From positions 930,001 through 994,000 of the forward strand of contig JAUFSD010000017.1 of assembly GCA_033030425.1 (NCBI GenBank): a DNA stretch of 64,000 nucleotides, written 5' to 3'. The stretch's first letter is position 1. Every line of letters starts with the position of its first letter. The notes under the pieces were generated by a model that worked only from the letters and a program-made list of their open reading frames with translations, did not search any database and was not told the DNA's origin. Positions 13,279 to 25,724 of this stretch are shown here, piece after piece. The DNA comes from Verpa conica. Its lineage: Eukaryota > Ascomycota > Pezizomycetes > Pezizales > Morchellaceae. Both the position numbers and the translations under genes were made by a program.

Positions 13279-13308
13279 ATGTATTTATGATTAATTCATT
13301 CATTCACT
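13279..13308 (+). repeat. Retroelement-type 3' tail (TTCA)n, copy A
   Basis: A GTATTTATGATTAATTC block followed by ATTC repeats. The ~30 bp upstream (ATAGCCTAAGGGCT) resembles the sequence preceding copy B near 53060, pointing to a dispersed family rather than chance. Confidence 0.55.
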
Positions 13309-16300
13309 ACAGGAGGCCTCCCCTAACTTCCGAGTGATGTCTCAAGACGCGGGAATCGGAGGCGACGATAGGCCGCGCGGGTTGAGTCGGAGCAAAATCT
13401 CAGTCCAGTTCAATCCTCAAGTATAACTACTCTAAAATTTTCTTGAAATATGACTTGCATTATTTGAAGATCAATTGTATCATTAGTTATAGGCGAAAAG
13501 GGGTTAAACAGCAGATGCCGGTCTATAACCGGAAATATTCTAGAGGTATCAATCTTTATTTGAAACAAGATATATTTTAGCGGGGCTTAACTGTGGTGAA
13601 TGATCTAGATCTATCCCGTGCGACAGTAGCGAGATTAATAATTCATCTCCTATTGGTAGTCTTATTAGAGGAGCTTTGACGCGTGGGGAGCAAAAGGCAT
13701 TCAAGCCGGTGTGGCCTACAAAACCCGGTGCCTCTGGAACAAATACCAGCTTTATGGTTAATTAATTTCGAGTGGCTGCCTGGTGTCGATCACATTAAAT
13801 TTTCCGGAACGTTTTTCAGGTGATTGCGTGCATTCCGAACCACACATCGACAGAAACACTTTCTACATAAAGAAACTCTATCAAGGATAAGGGAGGCAAT
13901 CTTACAAATATTATTCCTTATCAGGAGGGGCAAAGGCTCAGTGATGCAAGGTATGCTGCACGAGTGATATACTGTGTCTCGGCACGCCAGGGACAAACTT
14001 GCCTGAAAGGTTGTGTACACAATTCCTGTTAAGAGAATAATAGACCTCCTTAGTACAGTTTGACGAATTGAGCGAAGAGATGATCTACTCTCCACTAGAT
14101 ATGGCATCAGCTGCAGGGCCCTGTACGCGAATGGCCAGGCCAGTAGCGGGAGGAAGCATATAACCAGATCTATAGATATGCCTTACTGTATCACGATTCA
14201 AAGGCCACTTTGCGCCCCCACTCTACCCTATCTTCCACCAAACGTGCTTCCGAGGAAACCTGGATTTATCGTGTTCTCGGACTCTCGCCGATATTCTTTT
14301 CTCGGTTGAGATTTCTCGTTTCTTTTTTTATGGGTTCGCGGGCTCGTGGGTTACATACCGACATCCGCGTATCGGTGTGTGCCTCGTATTTGCCTTTATT
14401 ATTTCCTTTTGACAGCCTTTGGGCGGGGCAGATGGCGGGCTTGATTTAAACCTAAACTTGTAGGCGGTGTCCTTCTTACGCGGGGCTGGGTCATGTCCTT
14501 TTAGAAGCCCTCAAGCCCTCAGGCCTACAAAAAAAGATATATGCAATGTCGAACAAGGAGCGCGTAGTATACATAGCCGTTCGACTCACCGGGCGATAGA
14601 GAGCAAGGGATATTAAAACAAACCGTCATCGGAAAAACGTTGACCCCGCACTGGCGCGTCTTGAAACCCCCACACCGAGCAAGCTTCCCACACATATGTA
14701 TATCGTTTCCATGGAATCGGCCAAACAGTTGAGCCGCTGCCTATTACGGGGGTGAGAAACAGTTTGCCGGTACAGTAGACAGCACGTGCATCTGACACCG
14801 GCTGTTGAAAAGTGGGGGGATGGGAGAAGGGTATTTCACATCAAATATTTTATCCCTGATCCAATATTCCACCCAGCACTGAATGATATTCCCAGGGTTG
14901 ACGGATACCTATCATCATCGGCAGAGAAGCGCACCCCGTATCTCGATTCCACCCGCACATCCGTTTGAATGGTAACAAGACATGTGAAGTTCACCAGTGC
15001 TCGGGATAATATAATTTAATCCCCTCGGTGCATATGAAGGAAGTTCGGAGCAATCCTTGTACCTGGGAGTGATGCTGCGCATCCTTTAGATAAGGCGTTC
15101 AATGCGGCGTAACGTCTTTTGGCGCTCCTCTGAACCCCTGTGCCATGGCAGGCCCGAGTACTCATAAAAAGCTGACATTTTGGGGACAGGCTGCTATTCC
15201 ATACCATAGACTTGGCATATTTTTGTATGGTACGCAATAGCACCCATTCCACAAACGTCAGCTTTTACAGTACTAAGTGGGCGTGACTTAGTCGATGCCG
15301 AGGAGGCCTGGAGGGGTAGTGGTTGCATGTGTAGAGTAGCGGGGCATCCCCCCCAATAAGGTGGCGTGGTTTCTCCATCTCAGGCCATCTGGATTTCTAC
15401 TCCTTTCAAGCGAGCGAACAATAAATCACATCGCACTGATGATCTACATAATAATCCTTGAAGGTTTCTTGTAGAAGGGGAACTTTGATACCTAGATATG
15501 AATATAATAGCTAATTCTTATTCGATAGCTAGCTCTTGACAGAATAAAACACCCAGGTATATACCCACATTATATAGAACTCGCTATGGCCCTGCAAACT
15601 ACCCGTTCAAACTTCCATCATATCCACATATTACCATAATTTCCATCTGTCTGCACCAGGCGAGTTCCAGGTGCTCTTCGCCATAAGCACAATAGATGTG
15701 TAAAAAGAAAAAGAAAATACAGTGAGAAGGATGTCAAACTTTTGTACAGTGTCCAATGCCATTTATAATACTTCCCCTGTGCACTCCTTAAAAGACCCCA
15801 GACCACCCCCACCCTTATACGATAAAACCACGGAAATAGGAAGAGGAAAAAAACCCAGTAATAATAGAAGACAAGATGAAAGGAATGCGATTACATAAAA
15901 TTGTAATATAAAGAGCCAACCCGAACCATACCTAACAAAAGAAACCAAAATCAAAACCACACTGTAGATCCAAAGTGAATTTTTGCCGAATATTGTACGA
16001 TGTACCCAGTCCCAATTATACCAAAATCCTAAGGCGGCTCTGGAAATCTGGTGTCGAATACATCCGTGCAAATACTAGCTAAACCGCCATCCTGCCAGAA
16101 GAGGTAGTGGTGAGACTAGCAGTGGGAGAAAGAAAGAAACAGAAAACGCCACGACTAATACCAAGCTTAAAACTAGAAAAAAAACTCCGCCCAATTGATG
16201 CATTAGCCGAAGCTAGAAGCTAAAGAGACCCGTACGCGCTCATTGTCGGAACCGAGCATTCCCGACTACGAAGACTCCCAGAACCCCTCATCCCGGCCCC

Positions 16301-16333
16301 ACCCGCAATCGCCCCATATTCCAATTACCCCAT

Positions 16334-18109
16334 TCACCTACTCCAGCCAACGTTCCATAAGACATGCGCAATGTCTCTAGCAGTATTAACCGCATCAACA
16401 GCTCGCCCAAAAAGACCTGCTGCAACTTCATCCTCGTCATCATCGTGTGTGTAGTTTGGTAGCTGGAATTCTTCATCTTTTAGAGTAGGTGTGCACTCAA
16501 AGCCCCGAGCTCCAAACCGCTCTTGTGTAACCGCTATACTATCCCTCCGGGTGGCGAACGATGAATTACTCGGTTCCCAATCAAGTTCAGCCATATCATC
16601 ATCGTCGTCTTCCAAGATGTATGACTTTGTCCCAATCACAGCTAAGCCGTCGGGTTTTTCTGCCTCCTTGGTCTCTACAGATCCGGTTCTAGATCCGAAT
16701 GACGAGAAAAAGCTACCAATGTTGCTGAAAGTATCGCTTTTCTTGACTTCAACGACTTCTTCAACGGATTTCAGTGTCGTAGATGGTAACATTGCAATTG
16801 TCTGGTGTTCGCTGGAGCACCCCCTTGAACTGTGCTTACTACATCCTTTCGATTTCGGCATCATGACCAGCCCATCTTCATCTGACGAGCTATCCTCAAC
16901 ATTTTCCACCTGAAAAACATCATCCTCATCCTCTTCCTCTTCATCCTTTTCAACAGCAATGCATTGCTGAACTTGGTCGTTGAAGTGGATATGTTTTGCA
17001 CATGGCGGTGATTGAGAACCAGTTGATAGCGATATTGTTGATGGCAGCTCGCTAGAATTTATAGCGCTATTACTCTTAGAGTCTTGTAGAAATGTCGAGA
17101 AGTCGGAGTTTGCACGTGAAACTATTGCGGGCCGGCTTAGCCCTGACTGTTGTGATTCAATTGCAGCCGCAGCTTGCTTGAGAAGACTAGAATTTGATAA
17201 TGACTTTTGCAGCATAACCTCGGACATGCTTCTTTTCTTTAAAATAGGTTTCTTTACCAAAAAAGAACCTGAAGTTCTTAACCGAGATTCTGTTGGAGAG
17301 GCAGTTGGTGAAGGTGGTGAACCCATCAACGATAACCTTTGATTGCCAGTAGATAAAGGTCCATAGAGCCATGTGACATCACAATCCTTGAGCCTATTTT
17401 AGAGTCAGTAATCATCATCACACCACCGGATACCTCGGCAAAATTACCAATTCAAAGTTTCTGGTGAAACAGTTTTCAATTTGAACTTTGATTTTGCCCA
17501 TGTCCTCCACGAAGCGTTTTCCAACCGGGCAGCATTGCTATAAACCTTTCGCTTGCCAATCATGTACCTCCATGACGCCCAGATATCCTCTTCTTTCCAA
17601 TCATGAGAGAGATAGTCAACGTGGCGTGATGGCTCATGTCTCACAACACTATCATCAGCAGGCACTACAACTACTTCTGGTATCTCGACAGTCAACGGTG
17701 ATGGATGTCTAGGGGCCGTCGCCGGTGGTGTAGAATAATCGCTAGTCGGTGAAGAGGGTGTTTCTGAGTCGGAAGAAGAAGCAGAGCCAGTTCCTTGGTC
17801 ATAAACCGGGAAAAGCAACTGATCATCAATATCGAGGAACGATTTGGTATCTAAACAAATACTACTCGCAGCAGATGAAGTGACAGATGAGCTTGCTGAG
17901 TACGAGACACTCGAAAAAGGTGGTGATGAAGAAGATGCTATCGACGGTGGTGGAGACAGTTTGCTAGTATCGTAATGACTGTGGTACTGGGGTAGAGTCG
18001 AGCCATAGGTTGGTGAACTACGGTAGGGAGGCTGTGGTGAACCACATCGAGGAGAAGAAGAATAGTAGCCGTCCAATTGTATCGGGGCAGCCATGACTTC
18101 AGCCATCAT
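16334..18109 (-). CDS. REG1: Reg1-type regulatory subunit of protein phosphatase 1 (glucose repression)
   Basis: Targets the PP1 catalytic subunit (Glc7) to Snf1/AMPK-type substrates, keeping glucose repression on. Exons 18109-17448 and 17393-16334 give 573 residues; the 54-nt intron splits a tryptophan codon. Residues about 165-235 form the conserved fungal DUF1752/GATA-N-like block (DWKEEDIWASWRYM, ENASWRTWAK, then DVTWLYGP across the splice). The PP1-docking motif is KHIHF at 354-358 within HIHFNDQVQQCIAV, matching the [R/K]xHxF docking site known in yeast Reg1. LKKRSMSEVML near 271-283 is a second family hallmark. The rest is Ser/Pro- and Asp/Glu-rich and probably disordered. The C-terminal helix (AVDAVNTARDIAHVLWNVGW) is also typical. 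Three ATGs lie close together at the start; the first is used. Confidence 0.93.
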
Positions 18110-18404
18110 TGATTGTTTTCAGCGAGGTGATCCGGAGAAGATGGTTGCTGATGGAATTTTCAGTGGGTAACTGTGAAGCTAGTGAAAACAACAAACGAAA
18201 AAATAGTTTGAGATGATGTAGTTAGCCGTGGTTGTTGACGGAACGAGCGTTGCTAGTGTGTATATGCGTTTCCTATTCCGATTGTAGAGAGTATAAAATT
18301 TATGAAGGTTTTCTCCCTTAACGTCGCTGTGATGAATTTCTTCCCTCTAGTGTTTTACTATCCTCGTGTACCTTTTTATCTTCTTGACAAAGCGAGAAAG
18401 ATGT

Positions 18405-18431
18405 GGTTGCGGTTGCGGTTGCGGTTGCGGT
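18405..18431. repeat. Microsatellite (GGTTGC)n upstream of REG1
   Basis: Four and a half tandem copies of GGTTGC about 300 bp upstream of the REG1 start codon, within the likely REG1 promoter or 5' UTR. Confidence 0.9.
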
Positions 18432-19218
18432 GGTGGGAGTTGTGGTGATGGTAAACGTGCCAATCCCAAGTAGGATACGAGTGTTGTTGTAGAGTGCAAA
18501 GGGGCAGTTAAATGCCGGGGCAGCAGTAGACGCAAGGAGAGCAGCGGAATAGAAGGCACAGCGGTGGTAGCATTACTTAGTTACAGGCGCGTGTGAATAA
18601 GAGAGGATGGGAGAACACGGGGGAGGCAAAGGAGGGTAGGGAGTGAAGGAAAATAATAAAGGAAACGGTGGGACAGGACGAGGCGAAGAGCAGCCACGGA
18701 AACCGGAAGGAAGAAAGGAGTTGGCGGAACGAAGAGAGAGGAATCCAAGACAGGACGAAGAAAAGAGAAAAGAAGCAAAAGAATGAATAGCAGATGCAGG
18801 CGCAGGTCATGGAAGAACGCTGAAAAGCCCCCCCGTTGACCAAGAGGATCGAACCCACCCACACAGAACCCCTGTCCTGAAACCTAGCAACATACATTCG
18901 CTTCGGTGAGGATGTGGGAGAGTGGGAGAGGGTGTGGGCAAGGTGTGGGTGGCTATTATTCCTACAGCGAAATCCGTGTACAGTATAGTAGGTACTCTAT
19001 CGTGCACTCTTTTTCTGCGGGACCAGCAATCACGAAAATCCCCCCGATCTTCTCTTCCAGATATATATGTATCTCTAGATGATCCCAAACCGTGCCCTTC
19101 TCTGCTCACGCTTTCACGCTGATATCATCATTGTGGTATTTAAGCGAAGCCTTGCGTTTATGTGTGGATATGTATGTAGTACTCTACGCTATGGGTGTGT
19201 ATGTGTCTGAATAGATGC

Positions 19219-19268
19219 ATGCCTGGACGAATGCCTGGACGTATTCCTGGACATACCTATGCCTAGAC
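19219..19268. repeat. Short degenerate tandem repeat, ~12-bp unit
   Basis: Four decaying copies of a unit like ATGCCTGGACGA in a row. No gene is nearby and no function is evident. Confidence 0.7.
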
Positions 19269-22200
19269 ACTGAGTCTTCCCCCAATCAACAAGCTGGAGT
19301 ACCTACCTAGCCGGGTATCTCTCTCAAAAACTCTATTTTGGCTTTTAACACTACTACGATAACGGCACCCTCGCAAACATTTCCTCGATACGGCTTGATA
19401 GGGGTTTCCCGGGCGGCGTTTATGGGCATGGTAGCCATTTGCTTCAGAAATGGGTAGCCAACTGAGCTATCTCTACTGTATGTACTCATGTACTCGGGAC
19501 AGGCAAGAAGTACCAGACAATGCAAGTTTAGAACAGAGGGCTTTTATTCGACAAGATAGCCCTAGTGAACAAAGTAAATTTATCGATTGGTGAGAGTAAG
19601 ACTTGCATTTTCCGGTACTTATTGCCTGCCCCGAGTATGTCCGCACCGCGGGCGAGATACGGAGGGCCCCATAGTGAGGTGTGGGTGACGTCCAAATTCC
19701 AATCAAGACGAGAGAAAACTCCCCCTTGGCCGCCGCCATGTGTACTGCAACGGCATTACTCTGCAGTAGGTGGCAGAGTCTCCTACAGTGACAGTAAACA
19801 GACAAGAGTTGACGACCCACGGTAAGCACTATCGGGACTATACAGATTGTACCTACTCCAGAAGGACACGAAAGAACAAGGGTCTTGGAAATCTGCGGGC
19901 TTCAATCACCGCAGCATCTCAAGGCTCAATCATTACTCCCTGCCCTGGTGTCTTCGGCAGTCATTGTCCACCCCAGGGACCCGCCCCCAATCGCTTCCTA
20001 CTTTCTGAGATGCCTCCTAGTTATATACCTTGCGAGAATGTTCTAATTGATATATTGACTGCGTTAGGTGCTGTCGCAAAAAACCTACCCTAGTGATAAG
20101 TTTCAATTAATTACCACCCTATTGTCATGCTGGGAACGCAAGATTGTAAATGTAACCTCTTCCGCCCTTGGATGCTCTGCTAGGTATGCCTCCTCTGGAA
20201 TTCCAGCGCTGGCCTCTCGGGATGCCAACCTTCCAGGAATGACAAGAGCAACCTGCTTACCCCCCCAGCCACTAAATTGACCCCCACCCCGCCTCAGTAC
20301 TAGATTATGTAGCCAAGATATGTATCACCCCTGGGGTTCAACAACTGTCTCTCACTTTCCCCATCATTTCTGTTGAGCATTCTAAGTCTCGGGCAGGCCA
20401 GCGAATGGCCCTCGCGGACTTGCGAAAACCCGGGGAACCACCTGTCTGACGCCACACTGATGACGATCTCTCCGGGTCTAATCAACAGATAATCTCTAGC
20501 ACAGTGGTATCGAGGGGCAGCATCTGCAGTAGTAGGGTCTTCATTATCTAACAGCAGCTGGAGGGGCAAGTTGAGACCCCTAGGAGAAACACAATTACGT
20601 TTTATTGCCACACAAAGTCACGTTTTGTTGAGGCCACTAATGAACCCAGACTTGCCCAATCCACGATGCCGCAGGATACTCTCAACCCCCCCAAACGACA
20701 AAAGGTCTGTTCGCTCACGATTTATCAACTAACCAAATTTACCTGCGGGGGCGGGCCTGGCAGGGGATAAGGAGGAAGGGGAATATTCCGGGGACGGGTT
20801 TTACTATACCGTTTACTTGTACATCATCGGCCATCGAGATGGACGAAATTCGCAGAACTAGGCCGGGCTGGATATTACTTATGTACAAAGCAAAATTAAA
20901 GCTACAGCTTGCAGGCACCTATCAACTTGAGCAGCAGCAAAAGCCACAGAAGCACGCTTTCCTCTTGTAAACCATAAAGTAAGGTAGACCACGGAGGAAA
21001 ATCCACTAGCAAATGGTACAGATAATATACGCTAGGGGGGGGGAAAAGAAGGGAGAAAATGTTTGTAAGGAAATCCCGCTTCGCTTAAAGCAGATCTATA
21101 CAGCCCAAGTCGCTATCGGTAACAAACATTTACAGGGCTGACTATCGCTACCGTTATCAACTGGCTGTCTGAATTTTACTGGAAACGTTATATTTCCTCC
21201 ATCAATTGTTTAACCGTGAAATAGCTTAGTCCAGAAGTTAAATAAAGGTAGGCTATTATTACATACACACAAGCGCAAGTATCGATGACAGAGAGGTCAA
21301 TGATGATAATACAGCAGATTCAAAAACCCTGAATATCTTGCCAGCGCGGGATATGTCGCTGTGAGCTACTATAGTCAGTATCACTTTTACGAGTCTAGTT
21401 TAGAATTCCAGCAAGCCCCGCTTGATACTGCGCTGCTATTGGGGCTCTTTTCCCATTTCTTTTATTTCCGACCACTATTCCCCATTTATGCACTTCGATA
21501 CCCAACGGTCTGCTGCAAACGTCAGAACCCATAACGATCTACCCATCAGAGGTCTTGCGGCACACGCTCTCCCCGCCAGGGAAAAAAAAAGTAAATTATA
21601 TCATATCTAACGCACCCAAGTTAAACGAGGAGTGAACTGGTAGGCAAACAAACCGGCTTCCCCGGCTTGTTGCATAAGTAGAGAGGATGGTGGCTGCCAT
21701 TGTGACTGGTAAGTCACAAAGCGGCGATATCGCGTCGGCCCACAGCTCCCCAACTTGATTAGGGTTGTGTAGTCCAAGCTTTAGATCTCAACCCCGCAAA
21801 GCCCCCGAGCCCGCATCTAAAAAAAGACTAACGAGACTTCGAGGGGCTTTCATGATTTCTTATCCGCCGCCGCTTCTTATCATTTATTTGGGGTCATGGA
21901 GTTGTTCCAGGAAAAGTTAGGACGGATAAAGGCTTTGCCGGGCCCCGAGGTCCCGGCATTCCGGCCAGCTATACCTCGAGAAATGGCAATGAATCACCAA
22001 CGCGTGCCGAGGGTAGCTATTCTAGCTCCTTGACGCCGACCGGACCGAGCCGCCAAGACAGAGCGAGGCGAGGCGCTGTCCGATGAGCACGCGACTCATG
22101 TTTTATTGGGCATAATATCATAGCGGAGGAAAATATAGAGAGCGCAATTTCCCCCGCGAAAACAGCGCAGAATGAAACAAGTACCCAATCTCGCGCTCCT

Positions 22201-22685
22201 TAATCTTCTAAGCTTGGGAGATCCGAGTGAAATGTCGAAGCTAAATTAGGTTAGCGCTCAATGTGAGATTATGACGTATAGTAATTTTTGGAAATTATTC
22301 CTTCGGGGATGCAGTCCATGGATCTTAATTTGCAGAGTCCTGGAAGCAGTGCTTACTCATGTAGCCGAATCATTGCCCCCGAGTGAGTGGCCATGATGGG
22401 TAAATATACCGAGAGCAGCGTAAAAATTTTTGAGATACATGCCGGGGTATGCGGTAAGAAGGCACCCTGCATTCTAGACCGTCCCTAGATTTAGCTTCTG
22501 TAAACCCGGGGGTAATTATTAGAGATATTCACCTCCAAGGCTTTTGGTTGGCCCGGGGCTGAGAACTTTGGTGAGGCTAAATCTACCCTGACCTCAAACC
22601 CCTCAGTTGAGCCTCAATCTCAACTCCACATCTTAAAAAAACAGGGCTACCAGAGACATCAACTTCAACTCATCAAGCGATAGCA

Positions 22686-23526
22686 ATGATGGCAGACAAT
22701 GAAGGCACCACCGCCACTGCCGCTGCTGTAGATCCCCAAGGGCCACAAGCTAAGATTGTTTTATACTGCGGAGGTAAATTCGTTTTTGGGTTGGTTGTCT
22801 GGTCAGATAAAATTGCTAATGATCTATTTGGTAGTGTGCACATTACCCCCGGAGGTACCCAGCCCTGTAGCACCTGTGCTTTGATAAATGTCCAAGGAAT
22901 CGTGATGCTAATGTTTGGCACCGAGTTAAAAGTACTGCGAGTTCGGTAGCTCCGCAAAGAAGTGCAAGGAATGGCTAGAGGAGAACCACCCGGATCTTGT
23001 GGCATCGGTCTACAATACTGGTTTGGAACCCCACTCACTGCTGATCTTAGTCTTCTATTCTTTAAGGGCCAGCCCTGGGCTAATTATAGTAATATGTTCA
23101 GAAGCTGTAGAAGCTGCCATGTCTCACCTGACGATTGATGCGAAAGCTCGTGCTGAAAAAGCTGAACAAGCTGCTGAAAAGAAGGCCATCAAGGAAACCG
23201 CCCGCGCTGAACGAGAGCTTGCCAAGAAACTCTCCTCGAAAATTATCCTGAAGCGTGTTGAGCGCACCAAGAAAAAACATGTGATAGTAGTAACTGGCCT
23301 CGAGGCATTCGGACTTGATCTAAAAAAGGTCGCAAAAGACTTTGGAAAAAAATTTGCGTGTGGGAGCTCTGTAACAAAGGGTGCTGCTGCGGGCCAGGAC
23401 GAGATTGTAGTTCAGGGAGATCTGAGTAATGATATACTCGAGTATATCGAGGAGAAATATCCGGAGGTGCCGGTAGATAACATTGAGCAAGTTGAGGAGA
23501 AGAAGAAGAAGAAAGAAGGACCATAG
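22686..23526 (+). CDS. TMA22: Tma22, DENR-like translation factor
   Basis: Partner of Tma20/MCT-1 in post-termination 40S recycling and re-initiation. Four exons, 22686-22773, 22835-22854, 22933-23020 and 23102-23526, give 206 residues, normal for the family. The N-terminal zinc-binding segment is assembled across splices: YCGVCTLPPEYCEF spans exons 1-3 with exon 2 only 20 nt, then KKCKEWLEENHPDL. Exon 4 carries a charged K/E linker and the SUI1 domain (IILKRVERTKKKHVIVVTGLE, then GLDLKKVAKDFGKKFACGSSV). It ends in a lysine-rich tail (EKKKKKEGP). Donors are GTAAAT, GTACCC and GTTTGG; the last is weak but is the only one that keeps VYNTEAVEAA in frame. Confidence 0.95.
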
Positions 23527-24967
23527 ATACTGGTAGAATTGTGTGGAGGAGATGTAGTTACACCTCTGTAGCCTGGAAAGCCCATACAATATCCCTATGT
23601 AGTAATTATTTGTTTGGACTTTTATACCTGTAAATATATTATAGCAAGAAAGGAGGCTAGAAAATTCATGTTTCCAACAAATCTTAAAAATATTGTCTAG
23701 TGAAATACTGCAAGAGGTGTCCCTTAATTTGGTGGGTAAAATACCAATTTTTGGAATTGGAACCCTATGTTACTAGCCTATAAAAAAGTTTGGCCTCGGC
23801 CGGGGTAGCAACCGAGTCTTACAACACAACGACCCTCCACCCCATAAAGTAGTATCAAAAACCTGAGAACGGGAGATTACCTCTATTGATAGTTTAATTA
23901 AATAAGAAAGAGATCCAAGAGCTCATTTTTAGCTGTTGTTGTATTTATGGTTGCTGGCTAAGGGGGTTTCGGTATTCCGCTTGGTTACTATTTATCCCGG
24001 GGCCAAACCTTTTTTATGGGCAAGTAAACTCAGTGGTTGATATAGTACCTTCGAAGTACTCTCGAAAGAACGAACCTACACACTACGTATAATATTTAAA
24101 AATATACCTAAGAAAGAGTCCTGATTCCTAGAGAATGCCTTGGATTTTATTGTGCTCAAGGACATGAACAACTGGGTCTCTCTTCTATAATTCTCTTCGA
24201 ATCCACCATTCGCATTTTGCGACCTAGGACCAAGTTTTCGACTATCGAGCTCACTGGTAAGTACTACTACACTATTAACATGTAGGTAGCTGATTTCCGT
24301 AGAAGCCTGAGTGATCTCGTGTGTTTAAATATATTGACTTTTATGGCTATAGATATATATGCCAGGACATAGAGTATATAGATCCACGTACTTATGATTA
24401 ATTTATTCATTCATAAAATATATAGAGAGGCTCCTAAGATTTCCCGTCTTATAATTAATGTTTACCTTTTCTTCTCATCCTATTCGATCCCGACCAAGAA
24501 AACGAAAGCGATGAAGGTTTCGAAAACTTCAGTTATTAGGGCCGAGGTATGTCTTGCGGTGATCATGTTTAGATAAATATGCTCACTCTTGATAGAATCT
24601 TGCGTTGTTTTTCTATATATATATACTTTAGATTAAGTGCGTTTATCTATTTCTTGGAAGTACTGAAAACCCCTCGTAGTTCGAAGTTGTTCAATAAGTG
24701 GCTGTAGAGCGTACTGAATTTCTTAATCCAGAACAAACCCAAGCTTCTTTTTTCGTAGTTACTGGCTTTGCTACTAATTAAGATATATAAGCTTTTATTT
24801 TGATATTTTGCGCTAATGGGACGCACTTTTAGCACCTGGTTTGTCGTTATATGAGATATCATTTCTTAGGTCCCGAGTCCAACCAATGCTTTGAATTATG
24901 TAGTCAACCCGAGCAATATTTGGTGTAAGAATAATTGGCTCACTGTACATTAATATGGTATAGCATT
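23527..24967. other. AT-rich spacer downstream of TMA22
   Basis: 1.4 kb of AT-rich sequence. It contains one retroelement-type tail (24387-24415) and otherwise nothing I can support. Confidence 0.5.
24387..24415 (+). repeat. Retroelement-type 3' tail, copy C
   Basis: CGTACTTATGATTAATT followed by TATTCATTCAT; matches copies A and B in the core ACTTATGATTAAT block and tail. Confidence 0.45.
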
Positions 24968-25291
24968 ATGGAAGCGTAAATCGCTCAAATTTTTTTTTTA
25001 CCACTAGTGGTAAATTAAAGTACAAAAATGCTAGATTCCAGCGCTTGTACGTGTAATTTTCACTGAATCTAGCACCCTGTACTTGAGTCAAGACTAATTC
25101 ATTGAGACAGGTGCTTAGATATTAGTGTGGCTTACCTCTCTAGTGACCTAGTTACTTTTCCACTTAACTAAATTAACTAGTGCTACATAGTTAGGAGTGC
25201 TTGACCTAAGTACAAGGTGCTGGAATCTAGCGTTTTTTCCTTTAATCTACCACCGATGGTAAACAAACTTTTGACTGATTTACGCTTCCAT
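24968..25291. mobile_element. Foldback MITE with ~90-bp terminal inverted repeats
   Basis: The left end reads ATGGAAGCGTAAATC and the right end its inverse GATTTACGCTTCCAT. Homology continues inwards on both sides through a T-rich block, TTTACCA...TGGTA, ATTAAAG and GCTAGATTCCAGC to TGTACTT(A/G)(A/G)GTCAAG. The left arm carries about 30 bp extra that partly repeats CTAGATTCCAGC/CTGAATCTAGCA. The middle ~110 bp is unique. No coding capacity. Confidence 0.75.
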
Positions 25292-25666
25292 ATATCTAAA
25301 CGTGGGTGCTGTCTCATATGTATAATATATAGATGGTATTAGATTCACTATGGTATAATTAAAGTATAAATTAATTAACTACCAAAGGATGGGGCCTAGA
25401 GGGAAAGAGTTCTTATAAATATGAAGAGTGAAATGAGATGTCCATGGATGTAGTGAATCAGCTATATTTGGGTTTTAGGATGATCATGGAGCCGCGCCGG
25501 TAGTTTCCATTCGTCCTAAAATTCTGTTATTCTCTCTTATATTTTGTTAGAGAAAGATAGTAGACACCACTAAATTTTGCTATAAGTATTGTGCCCGTTA
25601 CCATGTACAGTGATAGGCAGAAAGTGTCCGAACGCGCTGAGACCTGTTTTAGACCTGTTTTAGGTT

Positions 25667-25724
25667 GTGACGATTTAACCATCATCACGACTAGTCTTAA
25701 GTACCTCTCCATATAGAGACACCT
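25667..25724 (-). repeat. Truncated 3' end of the SINE family
   Basis: Carries the terminal ~58 bp of the SINE body (GTCTCTATATGGAG ... ACTAGTC ... GGTTAAATCGTCAC on the minus strand). It abuts the start of the left arm of the inverted repeat exactly at GTAACGGGGG. Confidence 0.65.

Larger units (their letters stand above)
10456..16333. other. 5.9-kb gene-poor spacer
   Basis: No gene is supportable between the carrier and REG1. The stretch holds a MITE-like element (11023-11240), a retroelement-type 3' tail (11331-11363 and 13279-13308) and a purine-rich tract (about 12970-13190). Low-similarity AT-rich sequence makes up the rest. Open frames at 13790-14107, 14210-14449 and 15763-16071 are short, lack introns and show no recognisable domain. 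Confidence 0.5.
18110..22685. other. 4.6-kb spacer, no gene seen
   Basis: Intergenic between REG1 and TMA22. Only simple repeats are visible (18405-18431 and 19219-19268). Candidate frames such as 19473-19829 (-), 19770-20093 (+) and 20300-20611 (-) are not family-like. The 3' end should contain the TMA22 promoter, and the 18110-18350 part the REG1 promoter. Confidence 0.5.

Noticed and set aside
13790..14107. 105-codon minus-strand frame in the 6-kb spacer
   Set aside because: No domain, no splice context, isolated; expected by chance.
18830..18870. GGGTTCGATCC on the minus strand, resembling a tRNA B box
   Set aside because: No box A at the right distance and no cloverleaf or acceptor stem can be drawn.
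19473..19829. 118-codon minus-strand frame
   Set aside because: No homology recognised, Cys/Ser-rich random-looking composition, overlapping plus-strand frames equally long.
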